Below are positions 27,416 through 35,549 of a stretch of 64,000 nt of DNA, one piece after another (within the stretch, counting starts at the first letter, position 1; every line of letters begins with the position of its first letter). The stretch is from Allobosea sp. OK403. Its GTDB lineage: Bacteria > Pseudomonadota > Alphaproteobacteria > Rhizobiales > Beijerinckiaceae. Below the pieces are notes generated by a model, which was given only the letters and a program-made list of their open reading frames with translations, had not been told where the DNA came from and did not search any database. Both the position numbers and the translations under genes were made by a program. Location: NCBI RefSeq assembly GCF_900113835.1, contig NZ_FOQV01000001.1, positions 806,001 to 870,000 of the forward strand. Reading direction: 5' to 3'.

Positions 27416-28396
27416 TCATTCGAGCCGGATATTCGCTTCGTTGACGACCTTACCCCAGCGGACGACCTCGGCAGAGACGAATTTGGCGAAATCCGGCCCA
27501 TAGAGCGCTGGTACGGCCGATCCGTTCTTCTTCCAGGCTTCCACGATCATCGGGGCCTTCAGGGCCTTCTGGAGCTCCTCGCTCACCCGGGCGACGATCG
27601 GCGCTGGCGTGCCTTTGGTCGCCCAGATCGCGTACCAGGTCGCAACGTCGTAGCCGTCGAGCCCGGCTTCCTTTGCGGTCGGGACTGTGGCGATCACCTC
27701 GGAGCGGGTCGGCGCGGCAACAGCCAGCGCACGCAGCGCGCCGCCGGAGATCTGCGGCGCCGAGGAGCCGAGCCCGTCGAACATCACATCGACCTGGCCG
27801 GCGACGAGGTCCTGCATCGCCGGGCCGGCGCCGCGATAGGGCACATGGGTGAGCGGCGCCTTTGCCAGCAGCTTGAACAATTCGCCGGCGAGATGATGCG
27901 TCGTGCCATTGCCGGCCGAGGCATAGTTCAGCTTGTCGGGATTGGCCTTGGCGAAGGCGATCAGCTCGGCGAGGGTTTTGGCCTCGACCTTCTTGGGATT
28001 GACGACGATGACCTGTGGCGGCTGAGCGATCACGCCGACGGGGATGAAATCCTTCTCGATGTCATAGTCGAGCTTCGGATAGAGCGCCGGCGCGATGGTG
28101 TGATGGGCGGCACCGACGAAGAAGGTGTAGCCGTCGGGCGCGGCCTTCGAGGCGGCTGAGGCGCCGACTGTGCCGCCTGCGCCGCCGCGATTGTCGATGA
28201 TGATGCGCTGGCCGAGCTGCTGCTCCAGCTGCGCCGCGATCGGCCGGGCGAAGGCATCCGTGCCGCCGCCGGCAGGGAAAGGCACGATGAAGGTGATCGA
28301 CTTCGTTGGCCAGGTCTGGGCGAGGGTTGGAGCCGTCGCTGTCGTTGCGAGCCCGGCCGCAGTGAGCAGCAGCAGGATTCGGCGCGAGATGAACAT
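27416..28396 (-). CDS. Tripartite tricarboxylate transporter substrate-binding protein (Bug family), stand-alone copy
   Basis: A periplasmic binding protein of 326 aa with a Sec signal peptide (FISRRILLLLTAAGLATTAT, cleavage near TLAQ-TWP). The Bug-family pattern follows: WPTKSITFIVPFPAGGGTDAF, then NRGGAGGTVG and the AAPDGYTFFVG loop that cradles a carboxylate ligand. GGAGGT lies eight bases before the ATG. There are no membrane subunits beside it. It may feed the TctAB pair at 29215-31178 or act in signalling. The ligand is not predictable. Confidence 0.92.
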   Translation of the reverse strand: MFISRRILLLLTAAGLATTATAPTLAQTWPTKSITFIVPFPAGGGTDAFARPIAAQLEQQLGQRIIIDNRGGAGGTVGASAASKAAPDGYTFFVGAAHHTIAPALYPKLDYDIEKDFIPVGVIAQPPQVIVVNPKKVEAKTLAELIAFAKANPDKLNYASAGNGTTHHLAGELFKLLAKAPLTHVPYRGAGPAMQDLVAGQVDVMFDGLGSSAPQISGGALRALAVAAPTRSEVIATVPTAKEAGLDGYDVATWYAIWATKGTPAPIVARVSEELQKALKAPMIVEAWKKNGSAVPALYGPDFAKFVSAEVVRWGKVVNEANIRLE

Positions 28397-28561
28397 GATG
28401 AGAGACCTCCCATGGATTGTGAAATCGGGCTCTTTTCGGCCATTTCTGAAGGAAAGTGACGCAATCGCATCCGCTATCTTGCAGATTAGGGCATTAGACT
28501 GTCGCTTTAGCAAGTACATGGCCTGGGCGTGCAGGCATCGGGTTATTGACTTCCTTCGCCA

Positions 28562-28608
28562 AGAGCAGGATGCGAAAAAGTGGGAACCGGTTTTTCGCAT
28601 CCTGCTCT
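28562..28608. repeat. Dispersed palindromic repeat, copy B
   Basis: A 47-bp element with ends AGAGCAGGATGCGAAAAA and TTTTTCGCATCCTGCTCT flanking GTGGGAACCGG. It is almost a perfect long hairpin and closely matches the copy at 18911-18963, which has four extra bases near its 3' end. It lies in the 250-bp gap between the TTT binding protein and the methyltransferase-like gene. Confidence 0.85.
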
Positions 28609-28646
28609 CGCTTTTGGATGAGAGACGGCCCCCGATCAGGAACGAC

Positions 28647-29144
28647 ATGAGCCGCCTCGACAGTTTCATCCGCCGTCTCGAGGCCCAGCGCCGGGTTCTG
28701 GACTGGGCTGCCGCCGCCATCACGGGGCGGGACGGGCTCGTGCTTGAGCTCGGCCTCGGCAATGGCCGGACTTACGACCATTTGCGCGAGATCCTGCCGG
28801 AACGTGTGATCTACGCCTTCGATCGTGAGGCCAGGGCCAATCCGCGTTCGCTGCCGCCGCCCGAGGCGCTGGTGCTGGGCGACATGGCGCAGACGCTGCC
28901 GGCCTTCGCCGCTGCCCATGGTCGCCGCGCCGTCCTGCTCCATGTCGATGCCACAACCGGAGTCCCCGAGCGCGACGCCGTCGCATTGGCCTGGCTGCCG
29001 GGGCATGTCGCGGCGCTCGCTGCGGACGAGGCGCTCGTCATCAGCGGGTCGGAGTTGGTCGACGAGGCGCTGCTGGCGACGCCTTTGCCCGAGGGCGTGC
29101 CGCTCGGGCGCTACTTCGCCTATCGGCGCAGGTCGAAGGCCTGA
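28647..29144 (+). CDS. Class I SAM-dependent methyltransferase-like protein
   Basis: A 165-aa protein with a SAM-binding motif I (LVLELGLGNGRTYDHLREI, about residues 31-49) and a motif II acidic end (VIYAFDREA). It is shorter than typical methyltransferases and lacks a recognisable substrate domain. Small SAM-dependent methyltransferases of this kind occur in Hyphomicrobiales with unknown substrates. ATG 28647 is preferred because the upstream part of the frame is repeat DNA. It is a single-gene unit between two minus-strand transporter genes. Confidence 0.7.
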   Translation: MSRLDSFIRRLEAQRRVLDWAAAAITGRDGLVLELGLGNGRTYDHLREILPERVIYAFDREARANPRSLPPPEALVLGDMAQTLPAFAAAHGRRAVLLHVDATTGVPERDAVALAWLPGHVAALAADEALVISGSELVDEALLATPLPEGVPLGRYFAYRRRSKA

Positions 29145-29214
29145 GCACAGCCAGCTTATCGCCGCAGGAACATTGCAGAAAATCAGCTGATCGCTTTCAT
29201 TTGCCGGCTACAGA

Positions 29215-30714
29215 TCATTCAGCGAGTGCTTCCTTGCGCGTCTTCAGGATCGCCGGCGACAGGAGAGCGAGCAGCAGGACAGCGACGACAGCGAGCAATA
29301 CGGCGCTGATCGGCCGGGACAGGAACACGGAGAAATCCCCCTCCGACAACAGCATGGCGCGGCGGAAATTCTCCTCGAGCTGCGGGCCCAGCACCAGGCC
29401 CAGCAGCAGCGGCGCGGGCTCGACCCCGACCTTGATGAAGAAGTATCCGATGCCGGCGCAAGCCAGCATCAGCCAGACATTGAACAGGCTGTTGGCGATG
29501 CCATAGGTGCCGATGCAGCAGAACAGCACGATCGCCGGGAAGAGCAGGCGATAGGGGATCTTCAGCATCGCGACCCAGAGGCCGACCAGCGGCAGGTTGA
29601 TCACCAGCAGCATCAGATTGCCGACCCACATCGAAGCGATGACGCCCCAGACCAGTTTGGGCTGTTCGGTCATGATCTGCGGGCCGGGCTGGATGCCTTG
29701 CATCATCAGGGCGCCGATCATCAGCGCCATCAGGGCATTGGCGGGGATACCGAGCGTCAGCAATGGGATGAAGCTCGTCTGCGCGCCGGCGTTGTTAGCG
29801 GCCTCGGGCCCAGCGACGCCCTCGATCGCGCCCTTGCCGAAGCGAGAGGGATCCTTGGCGAGCTTCTTTTCCAGCGCATAGGAGGAGAAGGGGGGCAGCG
29901 CCGCGCCGCCGCCCGGCAATACACCCAGCACCGAGCCTAGCAGCGTGCCGCGCACCATCGCCGGAAAGGCGGCCCTCAGATCGGCCCGGCTCGGGATCAG
30001 ATCGCGGATCGACTGGCTGACGACGCGCCGCTCCGCCGGCCGTTCCAGATTGGCGATGATCTCGCCGAGGCCGAACAGCCCCATGGCGACCGGCACGAAA
30101 TCAATTCCATCAGACAATTCGGCGACGCCGAAGGTCATGCGCGCGGCGCCCGACGAGACATCGATGCCAATGAGACCGAGCAGGAGGCCGAGCAGCACCA
30201 TCGCCAGCGACTTCGCGACCGAGCCATGCGCCAGCACGACGGCGGCGATCAGCCCGAGCACGAGCAAGCTGAAATACTCGACCGCGGTGAATTTCAGCGC
30301 CAGCACCGAGAGCGGAACGCTCAGCACCGCGATGATGACGGTCGCCACCGTGCCGGCGAAGAAGGAGGCGATCGCCGCAATGGCGAGCGCCGTTCCGGCC
30401 TTGCCCTGCTTGGCCATCTCGTGGCCATCGATGCAGGTCACCACGGAGGAGGTTTCGCCCGGCACATTGACCAGGATGGCGGTGGTCGAGCCGCCATATT
30501 GCGCGCCGTAATAGATGCCAGCCAGCATGATCATGGAGCCGGCCGGGGTCAGCCCGAAGGTGAAGGGCAGGAGCAACGCGATCGTCGGGATCGGCCCGAT
30601 GCCGGGCAGCACGCCGATCGCCGTTCCGATCACCACCCCAATCAGGCACAGGCCGAGATTGTTGAGCTCAAGCGCCGTCGAGAGTCCCATCAGCAGATTG
30701 TCGAAGAGTTCCAT
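29215..30714 (-). CDS. tctA: TTT transporter large membrane subunit TctA
   Basis: A 499-aa polytopic membrane protein of the tripartite tricarboxylate transporter family, with about 11-12 segments. It shows the two TctA signature loops: GVLPGIGPIPTIALLLPFTF near the N-terminus and YYGAQYGGSTTAILVNVPGE. Later comes GSVLGVLPGGGAALPPFSSY. It forms the ion-driven channel with TctB. The order of transcription is binding protein, TctB, TctA, with short gaps (15 and 14 bp). Confidence 0.95.
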   Translation of the reverse strand: MELFDNLLMGLSTALELNNLGLCLIGVVIGTAIGVLPGIGPIPTIALLLPFTFGLTPAGSMIMLAGIYYGAQYGGSTTAILVNVPGETSSVVTCIDGHEMAKQGKAGTALAIAAIASFFAGTVATVIIAVLSVPLSVLALKFTAVEYFSLLVLGLIAAVVLAHGSVAKSLAMVLLGLLLGLIGIDVSSGAARMTFGVAELSDGIDFVPVAMGLFGLGEIIANLERPAERRVVSQSIRDLIPSRADLRAAFPAMVRGTLLGSVLGVLPGGGAALPPFSSYALEKKLAKDPSRFGKGAIEGVAGPEAANNAGAQTSFIPLLTLGIPANALMALMIGALMMQGIQPGPQIMTEQPKLVWGVIASMWVGNLMLLVINLPLVGLWVAMLKIPYRLLFPAIVLFCCIGTYGIANSLFNVWLMLACAGIGYFFIKVGVEPAPLLLGLVLGPQLEENFRRAMLLSEGDFSVFLSRPISAVLLAVVAVLLLALLSPAILKTRKEALAE

Positions 30715-30728
30715 CGGTCGGTGAGCCT

Positions 30729-31178
30729 TCAGCGCGGCCAGAGCGGAACCGGCAACGCCAGAACCTTGATGAAGAGGATGGCCGCCGCGCAGGAGAGCAG
30801 CAGCGCGAAGGGGACCGTCTCGCGAAGGCGGCCTTCGCGCGTGGCAAAACCGGCGAGGATCACGGTGACGACCGAGGCGATGGCGAGCCCCAGCCGCTCC
30901 GCCGTCAGCGCGAAGATGCCGACGGCACCGAGCACGGCGAGCAGCGGGCGGATCTGCACGGGAACGATCGCCGGGCCCGCCCGCCTCGCTCCGCGGGCGC
31001 AGAAGAACAGGCCGAAGCCGAGCAGCCCGAATGAGACGACGCGCGGCATGTAGCCCGGCCCCATATCCGCGGCATTGCCGACGACGAGGTGGCGGGTCGC
31101 GATCAGCGCAGCCGCCGCCACCGCGACAAGGAACAGGCCGAAGAGCAGATCCTGCCAGTCGATCCGGGAACGGGTCAT
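30729..31178 (-). CDS. tctB: TTT transporter small membrane subunit TctB
   Basis: A 149-aa protein with four predicted transmembrane helices (DLLFGLFLVAVAAAALIATR; FGLLGFGLFFCARG; LLAVLGAVGIFALTAERLGL; LLLSCAAAILFIKVLALPVP). This is the TctB layout. It lies between tctA and the binding protein on the minus strand. TctB sequences are poorly conserved, so the call depends on both topology and position. Confidence 0.9.
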   Translation of the reverse strand: MTRSRIDWQDLLFGLFLVAVAAAALIATRHLVVGNAADMGPGYMPRVVSFGLLGFGLFFCARGARRAGPAIVPVQIRPLLAVLGAVGIFALTAERLGLAIASVVTVILAGFATREGRLRETVPFALLLSCAAAILFIKVLALPVPLWPR

Positions 31179-31193
31179 CGGCCAGGCTCCGGC

Positions 31194-32189
31194 TCAGCTA
31201 CCTTTGATGCCGGCTTCACGGATGATGCCGCCCCAGCGGGTGGTCGCATCCTTCAGCCAGGCGGAGAAATCGGCAGGCGAGCCGGCCCGGACGACGCCGC
31301 CCTGTTCGGCGATCCTGGCCTTGATGTCGGGCGTCTCGAGGATCTTGCCGATCTCCGCGTTGAGGCGCGTGACCATGGCGGGTGGGGTGCCGGCCGTGGT
31401 CAGGATGCCTTGCCAGGTGCCGGCATCGCCGCCGGGCAGCCCGGCTTCCTTGAAGGTCGGCAGCCCCGCGACACGCTCCTCGCCGGTAACGGCAAGGCCG
31501 ACGAGCTGCTTGTTGGCGACGAAGGGCAGTGTCGCGGTCGAGCCGTTGATGATGACGCCGCTCTCGCCGGAGACCACGGCGCGCGAGGCCGCAGCCCCGC
31601 CCTTATAGGGCACGTTCTTCCACTGGATGCCGAGTTCCTTCGCCATCGAGACGGCGGTGATGTGGTTGGCCGCGCCCACACCTGAATTGGCGACGGCGAG
31701 CTTGTTTGGATTGGCCTTGGCGTAGGCGATCAGCTCCTGCGCCGTCTTCGCCGGAATGGAGTCATGCACCGCCAGGACATAGGGGCCGAACATCACCATC
31801 GAGACCGGCGCCAGATCCTTGTTGGGATCATAGGTCAGGTCCGAGAACAGGCTCGGCGCCGTCGCGAGCGAACCGACATCCATCAGCAGCAAGGTGTGAC
31901 CGTCGGGCGGTGCCTTGGCGACTGCATCGGCGCCGAGATTGCCGGCGGCGCCGGGTTTATTCTCGATCACCACGGTCTGGCCGATCGCGGCCGAGAGTTT
32001 GGGGCCGATCAGCCGCGCCAGGATGTCCGAGGTCCCACCTGGTGCGAACGGCACGATGAGGCGGACGGGGCGCTCGAATTTCTGGGCCGCGGCCGGGTTG
32101 CTCGCGAATGCAACGCTGGCGAGTGCCGCGAGGGCAAGGCCTTTTGCGGCGATCGCTGGCAAGCGGAATGGTGATCTGGATAGGGACAT
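31194..32189 (-). CDS. tctC: TTT transporter substrate-binding protein TctC (Bug family)
   Basis: A 331-aa periplasmic receptor with a signal peptide (SPFRLPAIAAKGLALAALAS, cleaved near AAAQ). The core has RLIVPFAPGGTSDILARL, NKPGAAGNLGADAVAKAPPDG and a C-terminal EAGLPG segment. It is first in the tctC-tctB-tctA operon, with a strong GGAGG site before ATG 32189. It is divergent from a second binding protein at 32434 across a 244-bp gap holding an inverted repeat. The ligand is probably a di- or tricarboxylate or aldarate. Confidence 0.93.
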   Translation of the reverse strand: MSLSRSPFRLPAIAAKGLALAALASVAFASNPAAAQKFERPVRLIVPFAPGGTSDILARLIGPKLSAAIGQTVVIENKPGAAGNLGADAVAKAPPDGHTLLLMDVGSLATAPSLFSDLTYDPNKDLAPVSMVMFGPYVLAVHDSIPAKTAQELIAYAKANPNKLAVANSGVGAANHITAVSMAKELGIQWKNVPYKGGAAASRAVVSGESGVIINGSTATLPFVANKQLVGLAVTGEERVAGLPTFKEAGLPGGDAGTWQGILTTAGTPPAMVTRLNAEIGKILETPDIKARIAEQGGVVRAGSPADFSAWLKDATTRWGGIIREAGIKGS

Positions 32190-32296
32190 GATTTCCTCCG
32201 GTGGGATGCAGACCGGCCCGGACCAGCCGGGCAGCGAGCGTGCAGGCAGTCTTGAGAGCTGCCTTGTCAGCCCGGAGGATAGGTCAGGCACGATGC

Positions 32297-32315
32297 GCCA
32301 ATGAGTTAGATTGGC
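32297..32315. promoter_or_regulatory. Inverted repeat between divergent TTT genes
   Basis: GCCAAT (32297-32302) and ATTGGC (32310-32315) form a perfect 6-bp inverted repeat around seven bases, in the region between tctC and the binding protein at 32434. It could be an operator for the nearby LysR protein. No experiment or alignment supports this yet. Confidence 0.35.
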
Positions 32316-32433
32316 AATGGAACGATATCTTTTTTGGATCGCACGATAGCGCCAACGGGCTTGCGAGCCCGTCGACCTCGCCTACTCTCGAAGGCAGACG
32401 GCAAAAGCCGCGAGGCCTGTCCTGGGAGGAACA

Positions 32434-33426
32434 ATGAAACGACTGATCACGCGCCGAGCGGCGCTCAGCCTGGTTGGCGGCGCATTCGCCATGCCCCTCA
32501 TCGCACGTCGCAGCTGGGCGCAGGCCTATCCCACGAAACCCGTGACGGTGATCATCCCCTTCGGCGCCGGCGGCACCACCGATCTGATCGGGCGCATCAT
32601 CTGCGAGAAGCTCTCGCAGCGCATGGGCAAGTCCTTCGTCATCGAGAACCGGGCCGGGGCCGGCGGCAACACCGGCGTCGCGGCTCTCGCCCATGCCGCG
32701 CCCGATGGCTACACGATCGGCATGACGACGGTCGCCACGCACGGCATCAATCCGACCCTGTTCAAGGACAAGCTGCCTTTCAGGGCGCTGGAGGATTTCG
32801 AATTCCTCTCGCTGGCTTCCTCGCAGCCTAATTTCATGTGCTGCCACCCTTCGGTGCCTGCGCAGAACGTCGCGGAGTTCATCGCTTATCTGAAGGCCAA
32901 TCCCGGCAAGGAGACATTCGCATCCTCGGGGCTGGGCACCTCCATCCATCTCTGCGGCGAGCTGTTCATGCAGCTCGCGGGCGTGAAGATGCAGCATGTC
33001 AGCTATCGATCCTCCGGCGCATTGATGCAGGATGTCATCGCCGGCAACGTCAAGATCACCTTCGACAATTTCACCTCGCCGTATCCGCACTACAAGGCCG
33101 GCGCCGTGCGCGGGCTCGCCGTTACCACGATGCAGCGGGCCAAGATCGCGCCCGAGATTCCAGCCCTCTCCGAGACGCTGCCGGGTTTCGACATCGCCTC
33201 CTGGAACAGCTTCCTTGCTCCGAAAGGAACGCCCAAGGAGATCTGCGACAGGCTCGTCGCCGAGCTGCAGGCCGCCCTGAAAGACCCGTCCGTGGTCTCG
33301 CGCTTCGAGGAGCTCGGCGCGGCGGCGACGCCTTCCAGCGCAGATGAGGCCAGGGCGAAATCGACCACCGAGATCGCCAAGTTCAGGGACATCATTGAAA
33401 AGGCCGGGATTAGCATCCAGAACTGA
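32434..33426 (+). CDS. TTT substrate-binding protein (Bug family) of the kdgD cluster
   Basis: A 330-aa periplasmic protein. The N-terminus has paired arginines and a hydrophobic core (TRRAALSLVGGAFAMPLIA) with cleavage near SWAQA, so Tat export is possible. The Bug core is YPTKPVTVIIPFGAGGTTDL, then NRAGAGGNTGVAALAHAAPDG. GGGAGGA precedes the ATG. It is followed by a LysR regulator (51 bp) and kdgD on the same strand, suggesting an aldarate such as D-glucarate or galactarate as ligand. It has no membrane subunit of its own and may use the adjacent tctBA. Confidence 0.9.
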   Translation: MKRLITRRAALSLVGGAFAMPLIARRSWAQAYPTKPVTVIIPFGAGGTTDLIGRIICEKLSQRMGKSFVIENRAGAGGNTGVAALAHAAPDGYTIGMTTVATHGINPTLFKDKLPFRALEDFEFLSLASSQPNFMCCHPSVPAQNVAEFIAYLKANPGKETFASSGLGTSIHLCGELFMQLAGVKMQHVSYRSSGALMQDVIAGNVKITFDNFTSPYPHYKAGAVRGLAVTTMQRAKIAPEIPALSETLPGFDIASWNSFLAPKGTPKEICDRLVAELQAALKDPSVVSRFEELGAAATPSSADEARAKSTTEIAKFRDIIEKAGISIQN

Positions 33427-33477
33427 TGCCGAGCCTCGCCCGCGATACGGCACGGGCAATCCTGGGAGAGGCGGAGC

Positions 33478-34383
33478 ATGTTCGAGCTGAGCCAGCTGCG
33501 CTGCTTCGTCGCCGTCGCGGAGGAATTGCATTTCGGCCGCGCTGCCGTGCGGCTGAACATGACGCAGCCGCCGCTCAGCCGCCAGATCCAGATTCTCGAG
33601 CGGGTGCTCGACGTGATCCTGTTGGAACGCAGCAACCGCACGGTGAAACTGACGCCGGCGGGCCAGAGCTTCCTGGCCGAGGCGCGTCGCCTGCTCAAGC
33701 TCGCCGAGAGCGCGGCGCTGCTCGCAAAGCGCGTCGCCAATGGCAAGGCCGGCTCGATCAATATCGGCTTCACCGCGACCTCGGCCTATTCCTATGTGCC
33801 CGAACTCGTGGCAGCCTGCCGGCGCGAATTGCCCGATGTCGAGGTCTCGCTCAAGGAGATGGTCAGCGGCGACCAGCTCAAGCGGCTTGATTCCGGCGAG
33901 ATCGACATCGGCCTGCTGCGCCCGCCGATTCCGCGCAACGGCCTGCGCTCCTTTCGGGTCACGGCCGAGCCGCTGATCGCGGCCGTACCGTCGGGGCATG
34001 CGCTGGCGCGGGCCGAGACGGTTATCCTCGATGAGCTCGTGCGCGAGCCCTTCATCATGTACGCGCCCTATGAGGCGCGCTATTTCCACGATCTCCTGGT
34101 TGAGCTGTTCTCGCGCACCGGGCTGGTGCCGAATTATGTCCAGCACCTCGCTCAGATCCACTCGATCCTGGCCATGGTCCATTCCGGCGTCGGCGTCGCG
34201 CTCGTGCCGGAGACGGCGACGAACCTGCATTTCAGCGGCGTTGCGCTGCGCCGGATCGAATTGCCACGACAGCGGCCGGCCGAGCTCTTCTTCGTCAGCC
34301 GCGACGACAACGACAACCCGCTGCTACCGATCATCGCCTCCTTGGCGAAGGGGCTCGCGCAAGATCTGCCCAGGACCGGCTGA
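33478..34383 (+). CDS. LysR-family transcriptional regulator of the aldarate region
   Basis: A 301-aa regulator with an N-terminal winged helix-turn-helix (FELSQLRCFVAVAEELHFGR, AVRLNMTQPPLSRQIQILE) and a type-2 periplasmic-binding-like effector domain from about residue 90 (SINIGFTATSAYSYVPELV). A GGAGAGGCGGAG region precedes the ATG. It lies between a TTT binding protein and kdgD on the same strand, so it likely responds to an aldarate intermediate. A T-N11-A site lies between it and kdgD. The stop codon falls inside a short direct repeat. Confidence 0.93.
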   Translation: MFELSQLRCFVAVAEELHFGRAAVRLNMTQPPLSRQIQILERVLDVILLERSNRTVKLTPAGQSFLAEARRLLKLAESAALLAKRVANGKAGSINIGFTATSAYSYVPELVAACRRELPDVEVSLKEMVSGDQLKRLDSGEIDIGLLRPPIPRNGLRSFRVTAEPLIAAVPSGHALARAETVILDELVREPFIMYAPYEARYFHDLLVELFSRTGLVPNYVQHLAQIHSILAMVHSGVGVALVPETATNLHFSGVALRRIELPRQRPAELFFVSRDDNDNPLLPIIASLAKGLAQDLPRTG

Positions 34384-34408
34384 ACGATCAAGAGCCGGCT
34401 GAACGATC
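34376..34408. repeat. Short direct repeat over the LysR stop codon
   Basis: CCGGCTGAACGATC occurs at 34376-34389 and again at 34395-34408 (19-bp period). The first copy contains the TGA stop of the LysR gene. It looks like a small local duplication, and no function is evident. Confidence 0.7.
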
Positions 34409-34420
34409 CAATCAATGGAT
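34406..34420. promoter_or_regulatory. Candidate LysR-type box (T-N11-A) upstream of kdgD
   Basis: ATCCAATCAATGGAT has 5-bp inverted arms (ATCCA/TGGAT) and the T-N11-A spacing of LysR-family recognition boxes. It is 79 bp before the kdgD start. A wider inverted pair, CCAATCA/TGATTGG, spans about 34408-34438. Binding by the adjacent LysR protein is inferred. Confidence 0.45.
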
Positions 34421-34498
34421 CGACCGATACAGTGATTGGTCTCCATCGGCATCGTTCTTGATCTACTCCTGCGTCTGAGTTCAGCGAAGGACGCAACC

Positions 34499-35449
34499 AT
34501 GAGCAAGATGACCCCGCAGGAGATGGCAAGGCATATCGGCAACGGCCTGCTGTCCTTTCCCGTCACGCCCTTCACGGCCGGCAATGCCTTCGACGAGGCG
34601 CGCTACCGCTCCAATCTCGACTGGCTTTGCGGCTATAATGTCGCCGGGTTGTTCGCGGCGGGCGGCACGGGCGAGTTCTTCTCGCTTTCTCCGGCCGAGG
34701 TCGTGAAGGTCGTGGCGACGGCGGTTGCCGAGACCAAGGGCCGGGTGCCGGTGCTTGCCGGCGTCGGCTATGGCACGCAGATCGCCACAGAACTTGCCGC
34801 CGGCGTCGAGCAGGCGGGCGCCGACGGCATCCTGCTGCTGCCGCCCTATCTCGTCTTCTCCGAGCAGGAGGGGCTCGCCGCCCATATCGATGCGGTCTGC
34901 AAGGCAACGAAGCTCGGCGTCATCGTCTACAACCGCGACAACGCCATCGTCAGCGAGGAGACGCTGGCGAAGCTCTGCGAGCGCAATCCGAACCTGGTCG
35001 GCTACAAGGACGGCATCGGCGATATCGAATTGATGACCCGCATTCATCTGCGCATGGGCGACCGGCTGACCTATATCGGCGGCCTGCCCACGGCGGAGAC
35101 CTTCGCGCTGCCTTATCTCGAAATGGGCGTCACCACCTATTCCTCGGCGGTGTTCAACTTCGTCCCGCATTTCTCGACCAAATTCTACGTAGCGGTACGC
35201 CGGCGCGACCGCGAAACCGTGCAGGCGGGCCTGCGCGACTTCATCCTGCCGCTGATCGCGATCCGCAACCGCAAGCGCGGCTATGCCGTCTCGATCATCA
35301 AGGCGGGCATGAAGGTGATCGGCCGCGATTCAGGCTCGGTGCGCAGCCCGCTGACCGATCTAAGCGAGAGCGAGACGGCGGAACTCGCCGCGCTCGTCGC
35401 CCGGCTCGACCAAGGCGAATTCGCGGCGCGCGAACTCGCGGCCGCCTGA
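34499..35449 (+). CDS. kdgD: 5-dehydro-4-deoxyglucarate dehydratase
   Basis: A DHDPS/NAL-superfamily aldolase-fold enzyme that dehydrates and decarboxylates 5-keto-4-deoxy-D-glucarate to 2-oxoglutarate semialdehyde, in the non-phosphorylated glucarate/galactarate route. The 316-aa product shows [35 protein letters not shown] (active-site Tyr144) and the Schiff-base Lys170 in [29 protein letters not shown] near the C-terminus is characteristic of KdgD rather than DapA. GAAGG lies eight bases before the ATG. Downstream enzymes of the pathway are not in the window. Confidence 0.93.
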   Translation: MSKMTPQEMARHIGNGLLSFPVTPFTAGNAFDEARYRSNLDWLCGYNVAGLFAAGGTGEFFSLSPAEVVKVVATAVAETKGRVPVLAGVGYGTQIATELAAGVEQAGADGILLLPPYLVFSEQEGLAAHIDAVCKATKLGVIVYNRDNAIVSEETLAKLCERNPNLVGYKDGIGDIELMTRIHLRMGDRLTYIGGLPTAETFALPYLEMGVTTYSSAVFNFVPHFSTKFYVAVRRRDRETVQAGLRDFILPLIAIRNRKRGYAVSIIKAGMKVIGRDSGSVRSPLTDLSESETAELAALVARLDQGEFAARELAAA

Positions 35450-35474
35450 TCGTCCTCGGTTACCGGAAGTGCTT

Positions 35475-35502
35475 GCCGCCACGCCCCATCGGGCGTGGCG
35501 GC
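35475..35502. terminator. Strong bidirectional terminator-like hairpin
   Basis: A perfect 12-bp stem, GCCGCCACGCCC / GGGCGTGGCGGC, closes a CATC tetraloop. It lies 25 bp after kdgD and 47 bp before the end of the convergent antiporter gene. There is no T-run, so termination is inferred from stem strength and location between convergent genes. Confidence 0.7.
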
Positions 35503-35549
35503 GACTTCACCGTCCGGAGCGAGGAAGTGGAGCGGCACCTGCAGGCGCG

